From: G965216695 sp965216695
GTDB lineage: Bacteria > Pseudomonadota > Gammaproteobacteria > Pseudomonadales > Azotimanducaceae
Direction of reading: 5' to 3'
Assembly: GCA_965216695.1 (NCBI GenBank)
Contig: OZ244212.1
Location: 744,001 to 808,000, forward strand
DNA: 64,000 nucleotides
Shown here: positions 26,777 to 35,186 of the stretch, one piece after another
How positions within the stretch are numbered: position 1 is the first letter of the stretch
Layout: each line of letters starts with the position of its first letter
Notes under the pieces: model-generated
The model's input: the letters and a program-made list of their open reading frames with translations, nothing else
Told to the model about the DNA's origin: nothing
Databases searched by the model: none
Translations under genes and position numbers: made by a program

Positions 26777-27938
26777 GCCGGTATACCACTTGAACGTCCG
26801 TGTCGTCCGCATCGTCCGTTGCGCGCGACGATTTCTCCCGGGCCGAGATCGAACCCGCCATCACGTCGGCCGCAATGCGTTGCATTCGTTCCTCGCGCTC
26901 CGCGGCGACGTCGGGGTTGTCGGCGGCCTCACAGCGCAGCGTATCCAGGCTGTTCCGACAGGCGGCCACGAACGCATCGATACCCGCACCCGTGTGGGAA
27001 GACACAGCCATCACAGTCTGGTCCGGATAGGCCAAACGCAGCCGCGCGAGGAGTTCGTCGCGCGCCGCGTCTGCGACGAGGTCACTTTTACTCAACACGA
27101 TGATGACCGGCAGCTCGGCAATGGCCGCGCTGTATTGCTCGAGTTCGTCATGCAGAAGTGCAACGTTTTCTACCGGGTCGCTGCCGTCGAGCGGGAGCGC
27201 CTCCACGAGATGGGCAAGCACCTGCGTCCGCGCAAGATGCCGAAGAAACCGCGTTCCAAGACCGGCCCCTGCGGCGGCCCCGGGGATAAGCCCCGGGATG
27301 TCTGCAATCACGAAACTCGACTCTGATGAACTGCCGACGACGCCGAGCGACGGCACGAGTGTTGTGAAGGGATAGTCTGCAATCTTGGGTTTGGCGGCAG
27401 AAACCCGCGCAACCAACGTCGACTTTCCGGCATTCGGTAGACCCAACAGGCCAACATCTGCAAGCAGCTTCAGCTGCAACCGCAAACGCCGTTCCTCGCC
27501 CGGCGTACCCGGCGTAGTGCGCCGTGGCGCGCGGTTGGTGCTGGATTTGAATCGCGCATTGCCCAATCCGCGCTGACCGCCGTCCGCGATGCGCAACCGT
27601 TCCGCGTCTTCCGTCAGATCTCCAACGAGTTCGCCGGTTTCGTCGTCGAACACGGTCGTTCCAACGGGCACCGGAACTTCGACGTCATCCCCCCGCGCCC
27701 CGGTTTTGTTGCGGCCGCTCCCCGGTTGGCCGTTGCCAGCCTTAAACCGCGGTTGATAACGAAAGTCGACCAGAGTGTTCAGCGAAGCGTCCGCAACCAG
27801 CCAGACATCGCCGCCGTCCCCGCCGTCGCCCCCGTCGGGTCCGCCGCGCGCAATGTACTTTTCCCTACGGAAACTCAGGCAACCGGGACCGCCCGAGCCA
27901 GCGGCCACGACAATGGCGGCTTCATCAATGAATTTCAT
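26769..27938 (-). CDS. obgE: GTPase Obg/CgtA
   Basis: Essential GTPase in late 50S ribosome assembly and the stress response. It has a Gly-rich Obg fold (1-158; GGPDGGDGGDGGDVWL), a G domain with G1 GLPNAGKST and G3 DIPGLIPGAAAGAGLG, and a short acidic C-terminal tail ending VVYRRD, typical of gammaproteobacterial ObgE (389 residues). The ATG lies inside a small triplication (see 27928-27966). It is downstream of rplU-rpmA in the standard operon. Confidence 0.96.
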   Translation of the reverse strand: MKFIDEAAIVVAAGSGGPGCLSFRREKYIARGGPDGGDGGDGGDVWLVADASLNTLVDFRYQPRFKAGNGQPGSGRNKTGARGDDVEVPVPVGTTVFDDETGELVGDLTEDAERLRIADGGQRGLGNARFKSSTNRAPRRTTPGTPGEERRLRLQLKLLADVGLLGLPNAGKSTLVARVSAAKPKIADYPFTTLVPSLGVVGSSSESSFVIADIPGLIPGAAAGAGLGTRFLRHLARTQVLAHLVEALPLDGSDPVENVALLHDELEQYSAAIAELPVIIVLSKSDLVADAARDELLARLRLAYPDQTVMAVSSHTGAGIDAFVAACRNSLDTLRCEAADNPDVAAEREERMQRIAADVMAGSISAREKSSRATDDADDTDVQVVYRRD

Positions 27939-27966
27939 TGATGAATCTCATGGATGAACTTCATGG
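27928..27966. repeat. Three 13-bp tandem repeats over the obgE start
   Basis: Three adjacent 13-bp units (27928-27940, 27941-27953, 27954-27966) of the form ATGAAYYTCATKG on the plus strand differ at one to three positions. On the minus strand the downstream unit contains the obgE start codon. The repeats create upstream ATGs, one of which opens a 9-codon frame whose TGA overlaps the obgE ATG (ATGA). Confidence 0.75.
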
Positions 27967-27999
27967 ACCACCCCGCAAAACCCGGGGCTCATGGAACGC

Positions 28000-28263
28000 T
28001 CAGGCCGAAGGTGCGACGACCGTAACGTACTTGCGTTGCTTAGGACCCCGGGTAACGAACTCGACGACACCGTCCGAGGTCGCGAACAACGTATGATCAC
28101 GGCCACAACCCACGTTCTCACCCGCGTGAAAGTGCGTGCCGCGTTGACGTACGATGATGTTTCCCGCCGTAACGGCCTGGCCACCGAACTTCTTCACGCC
28201 CAGACGTTTGGACTCTGAATCACGCCCGTTGCGTGTGCTGCCACCGGCCTTTTTATGTGCCAT
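28000..28263 (-). CDS. rpmA: 50S ribosomal protein L27
   Basis: Ribosomal protein L27, whose N-terminus reaches the peptidyl transferase centre. MAHKKAGGSTRNGRDSESKR at the start and FHAGENVGCGRDHTLF are family signatures; 87 residues. The start ATG is at 28263. It follows rplU by 28 bp. Confidence 0.97.
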   Translation of the reverse strand: MAHKKAGGSTRNGRDSESKRLGVKKFGGQAVTAGNIIVRQRGTHFHAGENVGCGRDHTLFATSDGVVEFVTRGPKQRKYVTVVAPSA

Positions 28264-28291
28264 TTCGTTATCTCCGCTTGCGGCAGTCGGC

Positions 28292-28603
28292 TCAGGCGCT
28301 GATGCCCGTAATCCGAACGTCCGTGTAGTGCTGCTTGTGCCCATATCGCCGCATGTAGTCTTTACGGCGCTTGAACTTGATGACCCGAATCTTGTCGCCG
28401 CGCGTCTGCGCGACGACCTCGCCAGTCACCTGACCACCAGCAACGTAAGGCGCACCCACAGAGACGCTGTCGCCGTCTGCAACCAGCAGCACCTTGTCAA
28501 ACACAATCTCCGTACCCGGCTCACCATCGAGGCGCTCGAGACGTACCACTTCGCCTTCGGTCACCCGATGCTGCTTGCCGCCACTGGCAAACACCGCAAA
28601 CAT
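28292..28603 (-). CDS. rplU: 50S ribosomal protein L21
   Basis: Ribosomal protein L21, which binds 23S rRNA with L20. From the ATG at 28603 (MFAVFASGGKQHRV) it has 103 residues and ends with RRKDYMRRYGHKQHYT and DVRITGISA, the L21 signature. GGAGAG lies 5 nt before the start. First gene of the rplU-rpmA-obgE-proB operon. Confidence 0.97.
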   Translation of the reverse strand: MFAVFASGGKQHRVTEGEVVRLERLDGEPGTEIVFDKVLLVADGDSVSVGAPYVAGGQVTGEVVAQTRGDKIRVIKFKRRKDYMRRYGHKQHYTDVRITGISA

Positions 28604-28694
28604 ATCGTCTCTCCTACATACACCGCCGACCGACCGCCGATGGTACAATGCGCTGGAACGGCCGAGGGCCCGTCGGGCGCGCGAAAAGCGCGTA

Positions 28695-28723
28695 ATTCTA
28701 CGGACAAAAATTTGCGATTACAA
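28695..28723 (-). promoter_or_regulatory. Probable sigma70 promoter of rplU-rpmA-obgE-proB
   Basis: Minus strand TTGTAA (28723-28718), a 17-bp spacer and TAGAAT (28700-28695). The leader to rplU would be about 85 nt. The divergent ispB start is 40 bp on the other side. Confidence 0.6.
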
Positions 28724-28762
28724 CGAGTTAGCGGCCGTTCAAATGCAGCAACAGGACCCCAG

Positions 28763-29785
28763 ATGGCAATAGATATCGCCGTAGCGGCGCCAGCACCCAG
28801 ATCCGGCGGCACTGCGGCAGGTCTTAAGCCCATTTTCGACCTCGTCGCGAACGACTTTGCGGCGGTTAACCAACTGATTCCCAAGCAATTGACCTCCGAC
28901 GTAGAGATGGTGGAAGCGATCGGCCGCCACATCGTCGAAAGCGGCGGCAAGCGATTGCGACCACTCCTCGTGCTGCTCTGCGCGCGTTGCTGCAACTATC
29001 CCGGCGTGGCGCACGTGCGGCTTGCAACCGTAATCGAGTTCCTGCATACGGCGACCCTCCTGCACGACGACGTAGTAGACCGGTCCGAGCGGCGCCGCGG
29101 CCAGGCCACGGCCAATGCGGTGTGGGGCAACGCACCCAGCGTCCTGGTGGGCGATTTTCTCTATTCCCGCGCGTTTCAGCTGATGGTTGAGCTGGACGAC
29201 ATGGACATACTGTCGATTCTGTCGGACGCCACCAACACGATCGCGCAGGGGGAAGTGATGCAGCTCGCTAACGTGGGCAACAGCGGCATCAGCGAGCACG
29301 AATATATGGAAGTGATCCGCTGCAAAACGGCTTTGCTGTTTCAGGCGTCGTGTCATACGGCCGCGGTGCTGGCGTCGGACAATCCCGCACACATTCAGGC
29401 AATGCAGGCCTTTGGAAAACACTTCGGCCTTGCCTATCAGCTGGTGGACGACTGGTTGGACTACGCTGGCGATGCGGAAACGATGGGCAAAAACATCGGC
29501 GACGACCTGGCAGAGGGGAAGCTCACGCTGCCTCTGATTCATGCATTGGCTAAGGCGCCGGCGTCACAGCGCCAGGTGCTGCGCAACGCGGTGCAGGCCC
29601 GCTCCGCGGAAGCGATGGATTCGGTATTGGACATTGTGTCCGCCTCCGGGGCGCTGGAATACACACGAGACCGCGCGCACGATCAGGGCATGCGAGCCAT
29701 GAACGAACTCAGGACACTGCCCGCAAACGAACATCGGGACGCGCTCGATGCGTTGACGCGCTTTTCGATCGACCGCCTGAGCTGA
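28763..29785 (+). CDS. ispB: Octaprenyl diphosphate synthase
   Basis: Trans-isoprenyl diphosphate synthase making the quinone side chain. From the ATG at 28763 (AGGA 8 nt upstream) it has 340 residues with the first Asp-rich motif LLHDDVVDRSERRRG, the second LVDDWLDYAGD, and GGKRLRPLLVLL. It is divergent from rplU, the conserved E. coli arrangement. The exact chain length cannot be read from sequence; octaprenyl follows the closest named family. Confidence 0.93.
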   Translation: MAIDIAVAAPAPRSGGTAAGLKPIFDLVANDFAAVNQLIPKQLTSDVEMVEAIGRHIVESGGKRLRPLLVLLCARCCNYPGVAHVRLATVIEFLHTATLLHDDVVDRSERRRGQATANAVWGNAPSVLVGDFLYSRAFQLMVELDDMDILSILSDATNTIAQGEVMQLANVGNSGISEHEYMEVIRCKTALLFQASCHTAAVLASDNPAHIQAMQAFGKHFGLAYQLVDDWLDYAGDAETMGKNIGDDLAEGKLTLPLIHALAKAPASQRQVLRNAVQARSAEAMDSVLDIVSASGALEYTRDRAHDQGMRAMNELRTLPANEHRDALDALTRFSIDRLS

Positions 29786-29795
29786 CAGGTTCATA

Positions 29796-31283
29796 TTGAT
29801 TCCCCGCTTCTTCCGCATGCGACCCTGTGTGCTGCTGGCAGGCCTAGCAACCTGTCTCGCCCTCGCCGCTCCGGGCCTTGCAGCGACAGCGGATACGATT
29901 GCTTTAAAACCCTGCACGCTGATCGGCAGTTCCGGTTACGGGACCGTGGAAGCCGAATGCGGATCGATAAGGCGCCCGTTGGATCCAGACGCACCGCAGG
30001 GCTCGACGATCGATCTTTTTGTCGCTGTCGTAAAAGCGCTGGCCCCAACCGTACCGAGCGAAGCCTTTACGGTGATAAACGGCGGTCCCGGTGGCTCTTC
30101 TGTAGTGCTCTATGCCGACATGACATCCGCGTTTCGCCACGTACGGCGCGACCGCGACATAGTGATTGTGGATCAGCGAGGCACCGGTCTCTCCGCACCG
30201 CTAACGTGCGAAGCTCTGAGCGATCCAGACGTTGAAACCGGCGAAGCGGATGTTGCCGAGGCAACCCGAATATGCCTCGATCAACTGCCTCATGATCCAC
30301 GATTTTTCACGACATCCGTCGCCGTGCAGGATCTGGACGCCGTGCGAGTGGCGCTCGGCTACGACAAGCTGAATCTCTACGGGGTTTCATACGGTACGAG
30401 AGTGGCGTTGCATTATGCCCGCCGGTATCCGAAAGCCGTCCGTGCGCTGATCATCGACGGGGTCGTCCCGCCCGATCTGGCGCTCGGGCCAGACGTTGCG
30501 CCTCGCGCGCAGCACGTACTCGACACCATTTTCACGCGGTGCGCAGCGGATACCGCGTGCGCCGAAACCTTTCCGGATCTCAAGGGTGATTTCGCTCGCG
30601 TGGCTGAGCGGCTGCAAAAGACCGGCGTGCGAACCGACTTCACGCATCCGAAAACCGGTGAGCCGCATTCCCTGAACGTAACGTACAGCCATTTCGCGCT
30701 CGCGCTCCGCCTAATGTCCTATGCACCCGAGACGGCCGCGACCATACCGCTGCTGATCTCGGATGCGGCGGCGGGCAACCTGGTGCCGATCGCAACAACC
30801 GCGGTAACCGTAATCGACGATCTCCTCGAAGCGCTCAATTACGGCATGCACAACGCAGCAGTGTGCACAGAAGATGCACCGTTTCTCGAGCGAAGCCGGA
30901 TTGACATGGACGCGCTTGGAGACACCTATCTGGGTACCGCCCAACTCGAGCAGATTACCGAAATGTGCGGCCTGTGGCCCCAGGGACCCATCGACAGCGA
31001 CTTCAAGGCACCGCTCGAATCGGACATACCTACTCTGGTGCTTTCCGGCGAGTTCGACCCCATTACGCCTCCGGAATACGCGGAACGCGTGCTCAAACAC
31101 CTGACCAACGCCGTTCACGTGATTGCGCCCGGTCAGGGACACGGCGTCGTAGGACGCGGCTGCGTGCCGCAGCTTCTGGGCGACTTTGTTGCCTCCGGTT
31201 CTGCGAAAACCCTCGAGACCACCTGCGTAGATCGCATGATCCCGTCCGCGTTCTTCCTGTCACCACTAGGCCCTGCTCCGTGA
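29796..31283 (+). CDS. Exported S33-type alpha/beta hydrolase (tripeptidyl aminopeptidase-like)
   Basis: A 495-residue secreted or periplasmic hydrolase with a signal peptide (RPCVLLAGLATCLALAAPGL), the oxyanion motif VINGGPGGSS, nucleophile elbow GVSYGT, a C-terminal TAP-like domain with acid GEFDPITPP and His in GQGHGVVG. The family contains proline iminopeptidase-like and tripeptidyl aminopeptidases of exported type. The TTG at 29796 has AGGT upstream; an ATG at 29817 is the alternative. It overlaps the next gene by 4 bp (GTGA), so it may be co-transcribed with the ABC exporter. Confidence 0.82.
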   Translation: MIPRFFRMRPCVLLAGLATCLALAAPGLAATADTIALKPCTLIGSSGYGTVEAECGSIRRPLDPDAPQGSTIDLFVAVVKALAPTVPSEAFTVINGGPGGSSVVLYADMTSAFRHVRRDRDIVIVDQRGTGLSAPLTCEALSDPDVETGEADVAEATRICLDQLPHDPRFFTTSVAVQDLDAVRVALGYDKLNLYGVSYGTRVALHYARRYPKAVRALIIDGVVPPDLALGPDVAPRAQHVLDTIFTRCAADTACAETFPDLKGDFARVAERLQKTGVRTDFTHPKTGEPHSLNVTYSHFALALRLMSYAPETAATIPLLISDAAAGNLVPIATTAVTVIDDLLEALNYGMHNAAVCTEDAPFLERSRIDMDALGDTYLGTAQLEQITEMCGLWPQGPIDSDFKAPLESDIPTLVLSGEFDPITPPEYAERVLKHLTNAVHVIAPGQGHGVVGRGCVPQLLGDFVASGSAKTLETTCVDRMIPSAFFLSPLGPAP

Positions 31284-32008
31284 TCGACGTATCCGGGTTG
31301 CACAAACACTACGGGGACGTGCACGCGGTAGCAGACGTCTCCTTCAACGCCGCCGACCGGGCCATCACCGCACTCCTCGGGCCCAACGGCGCAGGCAAGT
31401 CGACCACGCTCCGAATGCTCTCGACAGTGATCGCCCCTTCCAGCGGCGAAGCGAGGGTGGACGGCTTCGAAGTGCGGCAAGAGCCCTTGGAAGTGCGCAG
31501 ACGCATAGGCATTCTTCCGCATCGCCCGGGCATCTACCGCCGCCTGACTGCGCTCGAAAACATCAATTATTTCGGCCGCTTACATGGACTTTCGAAGGTC
31601 GCAATCAACGAAAGGACCGACGAGCTCATCGACATGCTCGACATGTCCGAATTTGCGCACCGCCGCGCCGCCGGATTCTCGCAGGGACAGCAGGTGAAAG
31701 TTGCGCTGGCGCGAGCCCTGGTGCACTCGCCCGCAAACATCATCCTGGACGAACCCACAAACGGGCTCGACGTGATGGCCACGCGGGCTCTGCGCGACAT
31801 CATCCGCTCCCTGCGCGATTCGGGCGTGTGCGTGCTTTTCTCCAGCCACATCATGCAGGAAGTCGCCAATCTCTGTGATCACATGGTGATCATCGACCAT
31901 GGGCGCATCGCTTTCGACGGCTCGCCCGATGCGCTGACCGAAATCACCGGAGAGCCGGACCTCGAAAACGCGTTCGTTGCCATTTTGAGCAGCCAGACGC
32001 CTTCATGA
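31280..32008 (+). CDS. ABC transporter ATP-binding protein (NatA-like)
   Basis: Cytoplasmic ATPase of an ABC-2 type exporter, 242 residues from a GTG overlapping the previous stop. Walker A GPNGAGKST, signature FSQGQQVKVALARAL (the usual LSGGQ is altered to FSQGQ), Walker B IILDEPTNGLD and the SSH switch His are present. The next gene encodes its permease with a 4-bp overlap. The best match in architecture is NatA (sodium extrusion family), but the substrate cannot be assigned. Confidence 0.88.
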   Translation: MIDVSGLHKHYGDVHAVADVSFNAADRAITALLGPNGAGKSTTLRMLSTVIAPSSGEARVDGFEVRQEPLEVRRRIGILPHRPGIYRRLTALENINYFGRLHGLSKVAINERTDELIDMLDMSEFAHRRAAGFSQGQQVKVALARALVHSPANIILDEPTNGLDVMATRALRDIIRSLRDSGVCVLFSSHIMQEVANLCDHMVIIDHGRIAFDGSPDALTEITGEPDLENAFVAILSSQTPS

Positions 32009-33180
32009 GCGCCTGGGTCGTTCTGGAAAAGGAGTGCCGCGACAATTTGCGCGATCGGCGTACCCTGATCTCGTCATTGACGATCATGGTGCTCGGACCC
32101 GTGCTCTTCGCGCTACTGCTGTCGTTCATGCTCAACAGCGCGGTCGGCGAAAGTACCGAACCCGTTCGGGCGCAGATCCTGGGCGCTGACCGCGCCCCGA
32201 ATCTGGTGGCGTACCTGAGTGCGCAGAACACAGAGCTCAAGCTTCTAACAGACGCGGCGACGAATCCGCGCGCACTGGTGGCAGATGACCCGGCTGCGGT
32301 GGTTCTGGAAATTCCCGAGTCGTTCGAGACCCGGTTTGCCGCAGGCCAGGTAATCGATCTGCCAATCTACCGGAACAGCTCCACGCACGGCGCATCCCAG
32401 CGCAACTATGCACGGTTGCGCGAACTGATCGGCCGGTATTCGTTCATGCTCGGTTCCCAACGCCTGATGCTGCGGGGTGTCGACCCCGCAACCGCGGCGC
32501 CTATGTTCGTACGCGACGTGGACCTTGCCACCCCCGAAGCCCGTGCTCTCAGTATCCTTTCGACGCTCCCGTACTTCATCGCGCTGGTGATTTTCATGGG
32601 CGGCTTCTATCTGGCGATTGACACCACCGCTGGTGAGCGCGAACACGGTAGTCTGGAGCCGCTGCTGACACAGCCGCTGCCGCGCCGCGACCTGGTACTG
32701 GGCAAGATTGGCGCAACGTGTCTGTTCGCCGCGGCGGCGTTGCTGTTGTTTCTGGTGAGCTTTGCGCTGGCGCTTCCGTTTGTACCGCTCCACCAGGTCG
32801 GTATGTCGCTGACCGTGGGACCGGCAGCGGTCGCCGGGATATGGTTGATTGGAACGCCGCTGATCGCTTTCGCGGCCGCGATGCTGACCTGCGTTGCCTC
32901 GTTCGCGAAGAGTTACAAGGAAGCGCAGATCTATCTGACCGTTGTAGTACTTATCCCTACCCTTCCGATCATTGCCGCTCAGCTGATGAACCTGGAGACG
33001 AGCGCGTGGTTGATGCTCGTACCGAGTCTCGCGCAGGCGACGCTGATGAGCGACCTGATCTCCGGCGATGACCTCCGCCCGGCCTACGTGCTGATCGCGT
33101 CGGTCTCGACGATTGCCTATGCAGCGCTGTTGACGCTGTTGGCAGTGCATCTGTACCGGCAGGAAAGGATTCTGGGGTGA
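32005..33180 (+). CDS. ABC-2 type permease (NatB-like)
   Basis: Membrane subunit of 391 residues. One N-terminal TM helix (about 20-45), a large extracytoplasmic domain (about 45-185), then five or six TM helices (190-385). DTTAGEREHGSLEPLLTQPL is the conserved coupling segment of the NatB/YhaP family. It pairs with the preceding ATPase; the ATGA overlap indicates coupling. Confidence 0.87.
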   Translation: MSAWVVLEKECRDNLRDRRTLISSLTIMVLGPVLFALLLSFMLNSAVGESTEPVRAQILGADRAPNLVAYLSAQNTELKLLTDAATNPRALVADDPAAVVLEIPESFETRFAAGQVIDLPIYRNSSTHGASQRNYARLRELIGRYSFMLGSQRLMLRGVDPATAAPMFVRDVDLATPEARALSILSTLPYFIALVIFMGGFYLAIDTTAGEREHGSLEPLLTQPLPRRDLVLGKIGATCLFAAAALLLFLVSFALALPFVPLHQVGMSLTVGPAAVAGIWLIGTPLIAFAAAMLTCVASFAKSYKEAQIYLTVVVLIPTLPIIAAQLMNLETSAWLMLVPSLAQATLMSDLISGDDLRPAYVLIASVSTIAYAALLTLLAVHLYRQERILG

Positions 33181-33196
33181 GTAGCAGTTTCGGAGG

Positions 33197-33225
33197 TTGA
33201 GGGCGCTCCGCACTCGCCATAGAAT
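33197..33225 (+). promoter_or_regulatory. Probable tRNA-Pro promoter
   Basis: TTGAGG (33197-33202), a 17-bp spacer and TAGAAT (33220-33225), followed by a GC-rich discriminator (GCGCGAC) immediately before the tRNA. Such discriminators are typical of stringently controlled stable-RNA promoters. Confidence 0.6.
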
Positions 33226-33234
33226 GCGCGACTT

Positions 33235-33311
33235 CGGAGTGTAGCTCAGCTTGGTAGAGCACCACGTTCGGGACGTGGGGGCCGGAGGTTCAAATCCTCT
33301 CACTCCGACCA
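33235..33311 (+). tRNA. tRNA-Pro(CGG)
   Basis: Cloverleaf of 77 nt: acceptor CGGAGTG pairs with CACTCCG, D arm with AGCTCAGCTTGGTAGAGC, anticodon stem CCACG/CGTGG with loop TTCGGGA (anticodon CGG), T arm GGAGG-TTCAAAT-CCTCT, discriminator A and encoded CCA. It reads codon CCG. No U-rich terminator follows; the tandem array starts inside its acceptor stem, so the primary transcript probably runs into the repeats. Confidence 0.95.
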
Positions 33312-34642
33312 ATCGAACAATGGTGGTTCGGCTAGACCGGCTACCCACCCTCCGGTTCAAATCCCCTTCGCTCAATCTGCTCGCCGAATACGGCTCGCAG
33401 CGCTCAGGCGCGAATGCATGCATTCGCGTACTCCGACCAATCGAACAATGGTGGTTCGGCTAGACCGGCTACCCACCCTCCGGTTCAAATCCCCTTCGCT
33501 CAATCTGCTCGCCGAATACGGCTCGCAGCGCTCAGGCGCGAATGCATGCATTCGCGTACTCCGACCAATCGAACAATGGTGGTTCGGCTAGATCGGCTAC
33601 CCACCCTCCGGTTCAAATCCCCTTCGCTCAATCTGCTCGCCGAATACGGCTCGCAGCGTTCAGGCGCGAATGCATGCATTCGCGTACTCCGACCAATCGA
33701 ACAATGGTGGTTCGGCTAGATCGGCTACCCACCCTCCGGTTCAAATCCCCTTCGCTCAATCTGCTCGCCGAATACGGCTCGCAGCGTTCAGGCGCGAATG
33801 CATGCATTCGCGTACTCCGACCAATCGAACAATGGTGGTTCGGCTAGACCGGCTACCCACCCTCCGGTTCAAATCCCCTTCGCTCAATCTGCTCGCCGAA
33901 TACGGCTCGCAGCGCTCAGGCGCGAATGCATGCATTCGCGTACTCCGACCAATCGAACAATGGTGGTTCGGCTAGACCGGCTACCCACCCTCCGGTTCAA
34001 ATCCCCTTCGCTCAATCTGCTCGCCGAATACGGCTCGCAGCGCTCAGGCGCGAATGCATGCATTCGCGTACTCCGACCAATCGAACAATGGTGGTTCGGC
34101 TAGATCGGCTACCCACCCTCCGGTTCAAATCCCCTTCGCTCAATCTGCTCGCCGAATACGGCTCGCAGCGTTCAGGCGCGAATGCATGCATTCGCGTACT
34201 CCGACCAATCGAACAATGGTGGTTCGGCTAGATCGGCTACCCACCCTCCGGTTCAAATCCCCTTCGCTCAATCTGCTCGCCGAATACGGCTCGCAGCGTT
34301 CAGGCGCGAATGCATGCATTCGCGTACTCCGACCAATCGAACAATGGTGGTTCGGCTAGATCGGCTACCCACTCTCCGGTTCAAATCCCCTTCGCTCAAC
34401 CTGCTCGCCGAATACGGCTCGCAGCGCTCAGGCGCGAATGCATGCATTCGCGTACTCCGACCAATCGAACAATGGTGGTTCGGCTAGACCGGCTACCCAC
34501 CCTCCGGTTCAAATCCCCTTCGCTCAATCTGCTCGCCGAATACGGCTCGCAGCGCTCAGGCGCGAATGCATGCATTCGCGTACTCCGACCAATCGAACAA
34601 TGGTGGTTCGGCTAGACCGGCTACCCACCCTCCGGTTCAAAT
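33302..34642 (+). repeat. tRNA-derived 128-bp tandem array (10 full copies plus 61 bp)
   Basis: Ten consecutive 128-bp units start at 33302 (inside the tRNA), 33430, 33558, 33686, 33814, 33942, 34070, 34198, 34326 and 34454. A partial one starts at 34582 and ends at 34642. Each begins with the last 10 nt of the tRNA-Pro gene including CCA (ACTCCGACCA). Each also repeats the T-loop segment GGTTCAAATCC and has a perfect 20-bp palindrome near its end (33409-33428 in copy 1). Copies are nearly identical; two C/T positions give two versions (see findings). The organisation resembles the rtT repeats behind E. coli tyrT, which also carry the tRNA 3' end. Identical overlapping frames of 101 codons exist here but I do not call them genes. 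Confidence 0.97.
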
Positions 34643-34700
34643 TGTCAACGGCGACTGAAAATTGCACATTTGTGGCGGTTGAAAATTGCACACTTTGCAA
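34643..34700. mobile_element. Solitary IS21-family-like terminus
   Basis: At 34643 the array breaks off at TGTCAACGGCGACTG, followed by two identical 13-mers TGAAAATTGCACA (34656-34668 and 34680-34692) spaced 24 bp apart. A TG-starting end with such internal repeats resembles the transposase-binding ends of IS21-family elements as I remember them. No transposase gene or matching second end was seen, so this is a remnant. Confidence 0.5.
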
Positions 34701-34710
34701 TGGTTGATGG

Positions 34711-34938
34711 TTATTTTGTTGTTGCTGTTTCACGCTGACGCTGGGCCGACGTTAGTCGGTTCAGCGTCAGCGTGAAGTGCCTGGTGAACTCGCTGAGCAT
34801 CCCGGTCGTCGCGAGTTTGGCTTCTACAGCGCTGGCGCGCGTGCTATGGCGAATCTGTGTAGCCAAATAGATGAGCGACGCAATTACACCCAAAGCGCCA
34901 GCCAGTTCCGCGATGGCCCCGATCGCATCCCAGCTCAT
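34711..34938 (-). pseudogene. 5' fragment of a small membrane-protein gene
   Basis: The start is convincing: GGAGAGATAGG before an ATG at 34938, then MSWDAIGAIAELAGALGVIA, SLIYLATQIRHSTRASA and TTGMLSEFTRHF. This N-terminal layout (one TM helix, then QIR and an amphipathic helix) is familiar from small uncharacterised marine proteobacterial proteins of about 150-200 residues. After about residue 55 the frame enters a palindrome and AT-rich sequence and stops at 75 residues, so the C-terminal part is lost. Function unknown. Confidence 0.6.
34729..34776. repeat. 48-bp near-perfect inverted repeat
   Basis: TTCACGCTGACGCTG and CAGCGTCAGCGTGAA form a 15-bp perfect stem; the interior adds GG/TT and CCGAC/GTCGG around a GTTA loop. 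One arm is the coding sequence of the broken gene next to it (HFTLTLNRL), the other an inverted copy. There is no adjacent T-run, so it reads more like a rearrangement junction than a terminator. Confidence 0.8.
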
Positions 34939-35186
34939 TTTCCTATCTCTCCTATTGATCATCGCTTAATGACCATGGTAGCGAATAGCGGGCCGCAACG
35001 GCAGCATCCGGACGCCTGAGAGGCGAGCGTGGTACAAGAGCACCGATCTATTTGTTCAACGCGTGTTCAATGGGCGCACAGCAAAACAGACATTCGAAGT
35101 GCAAGCACCTTCGGCTGCGTGAGACCAGTCAGCGATGCGGCGCTGATCGTTCCACGTACTGGCAGAGAGACAACGCTTGCGTAATC

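Noticed and set aside
33302..34642. CRISPR array
   Set aside because: The 128-bp units are contiguous with no variable spacers and carry tRNA sequence; no cas genes are nearby.
33414..34707. Nine overlapping, nearly identical open frames of about 100 codons in the tandem array
   Set aside because: The unit length of 128 bp is not a multiple of three, so each frame simply reads successive units in shifting phase and ends at the one stop of the unit. There is no ribosome site of note and no plausible protein. They could still be mentioned as the counterpart of the tpr frame in E. coli rtT, but evidence for coding is absent.
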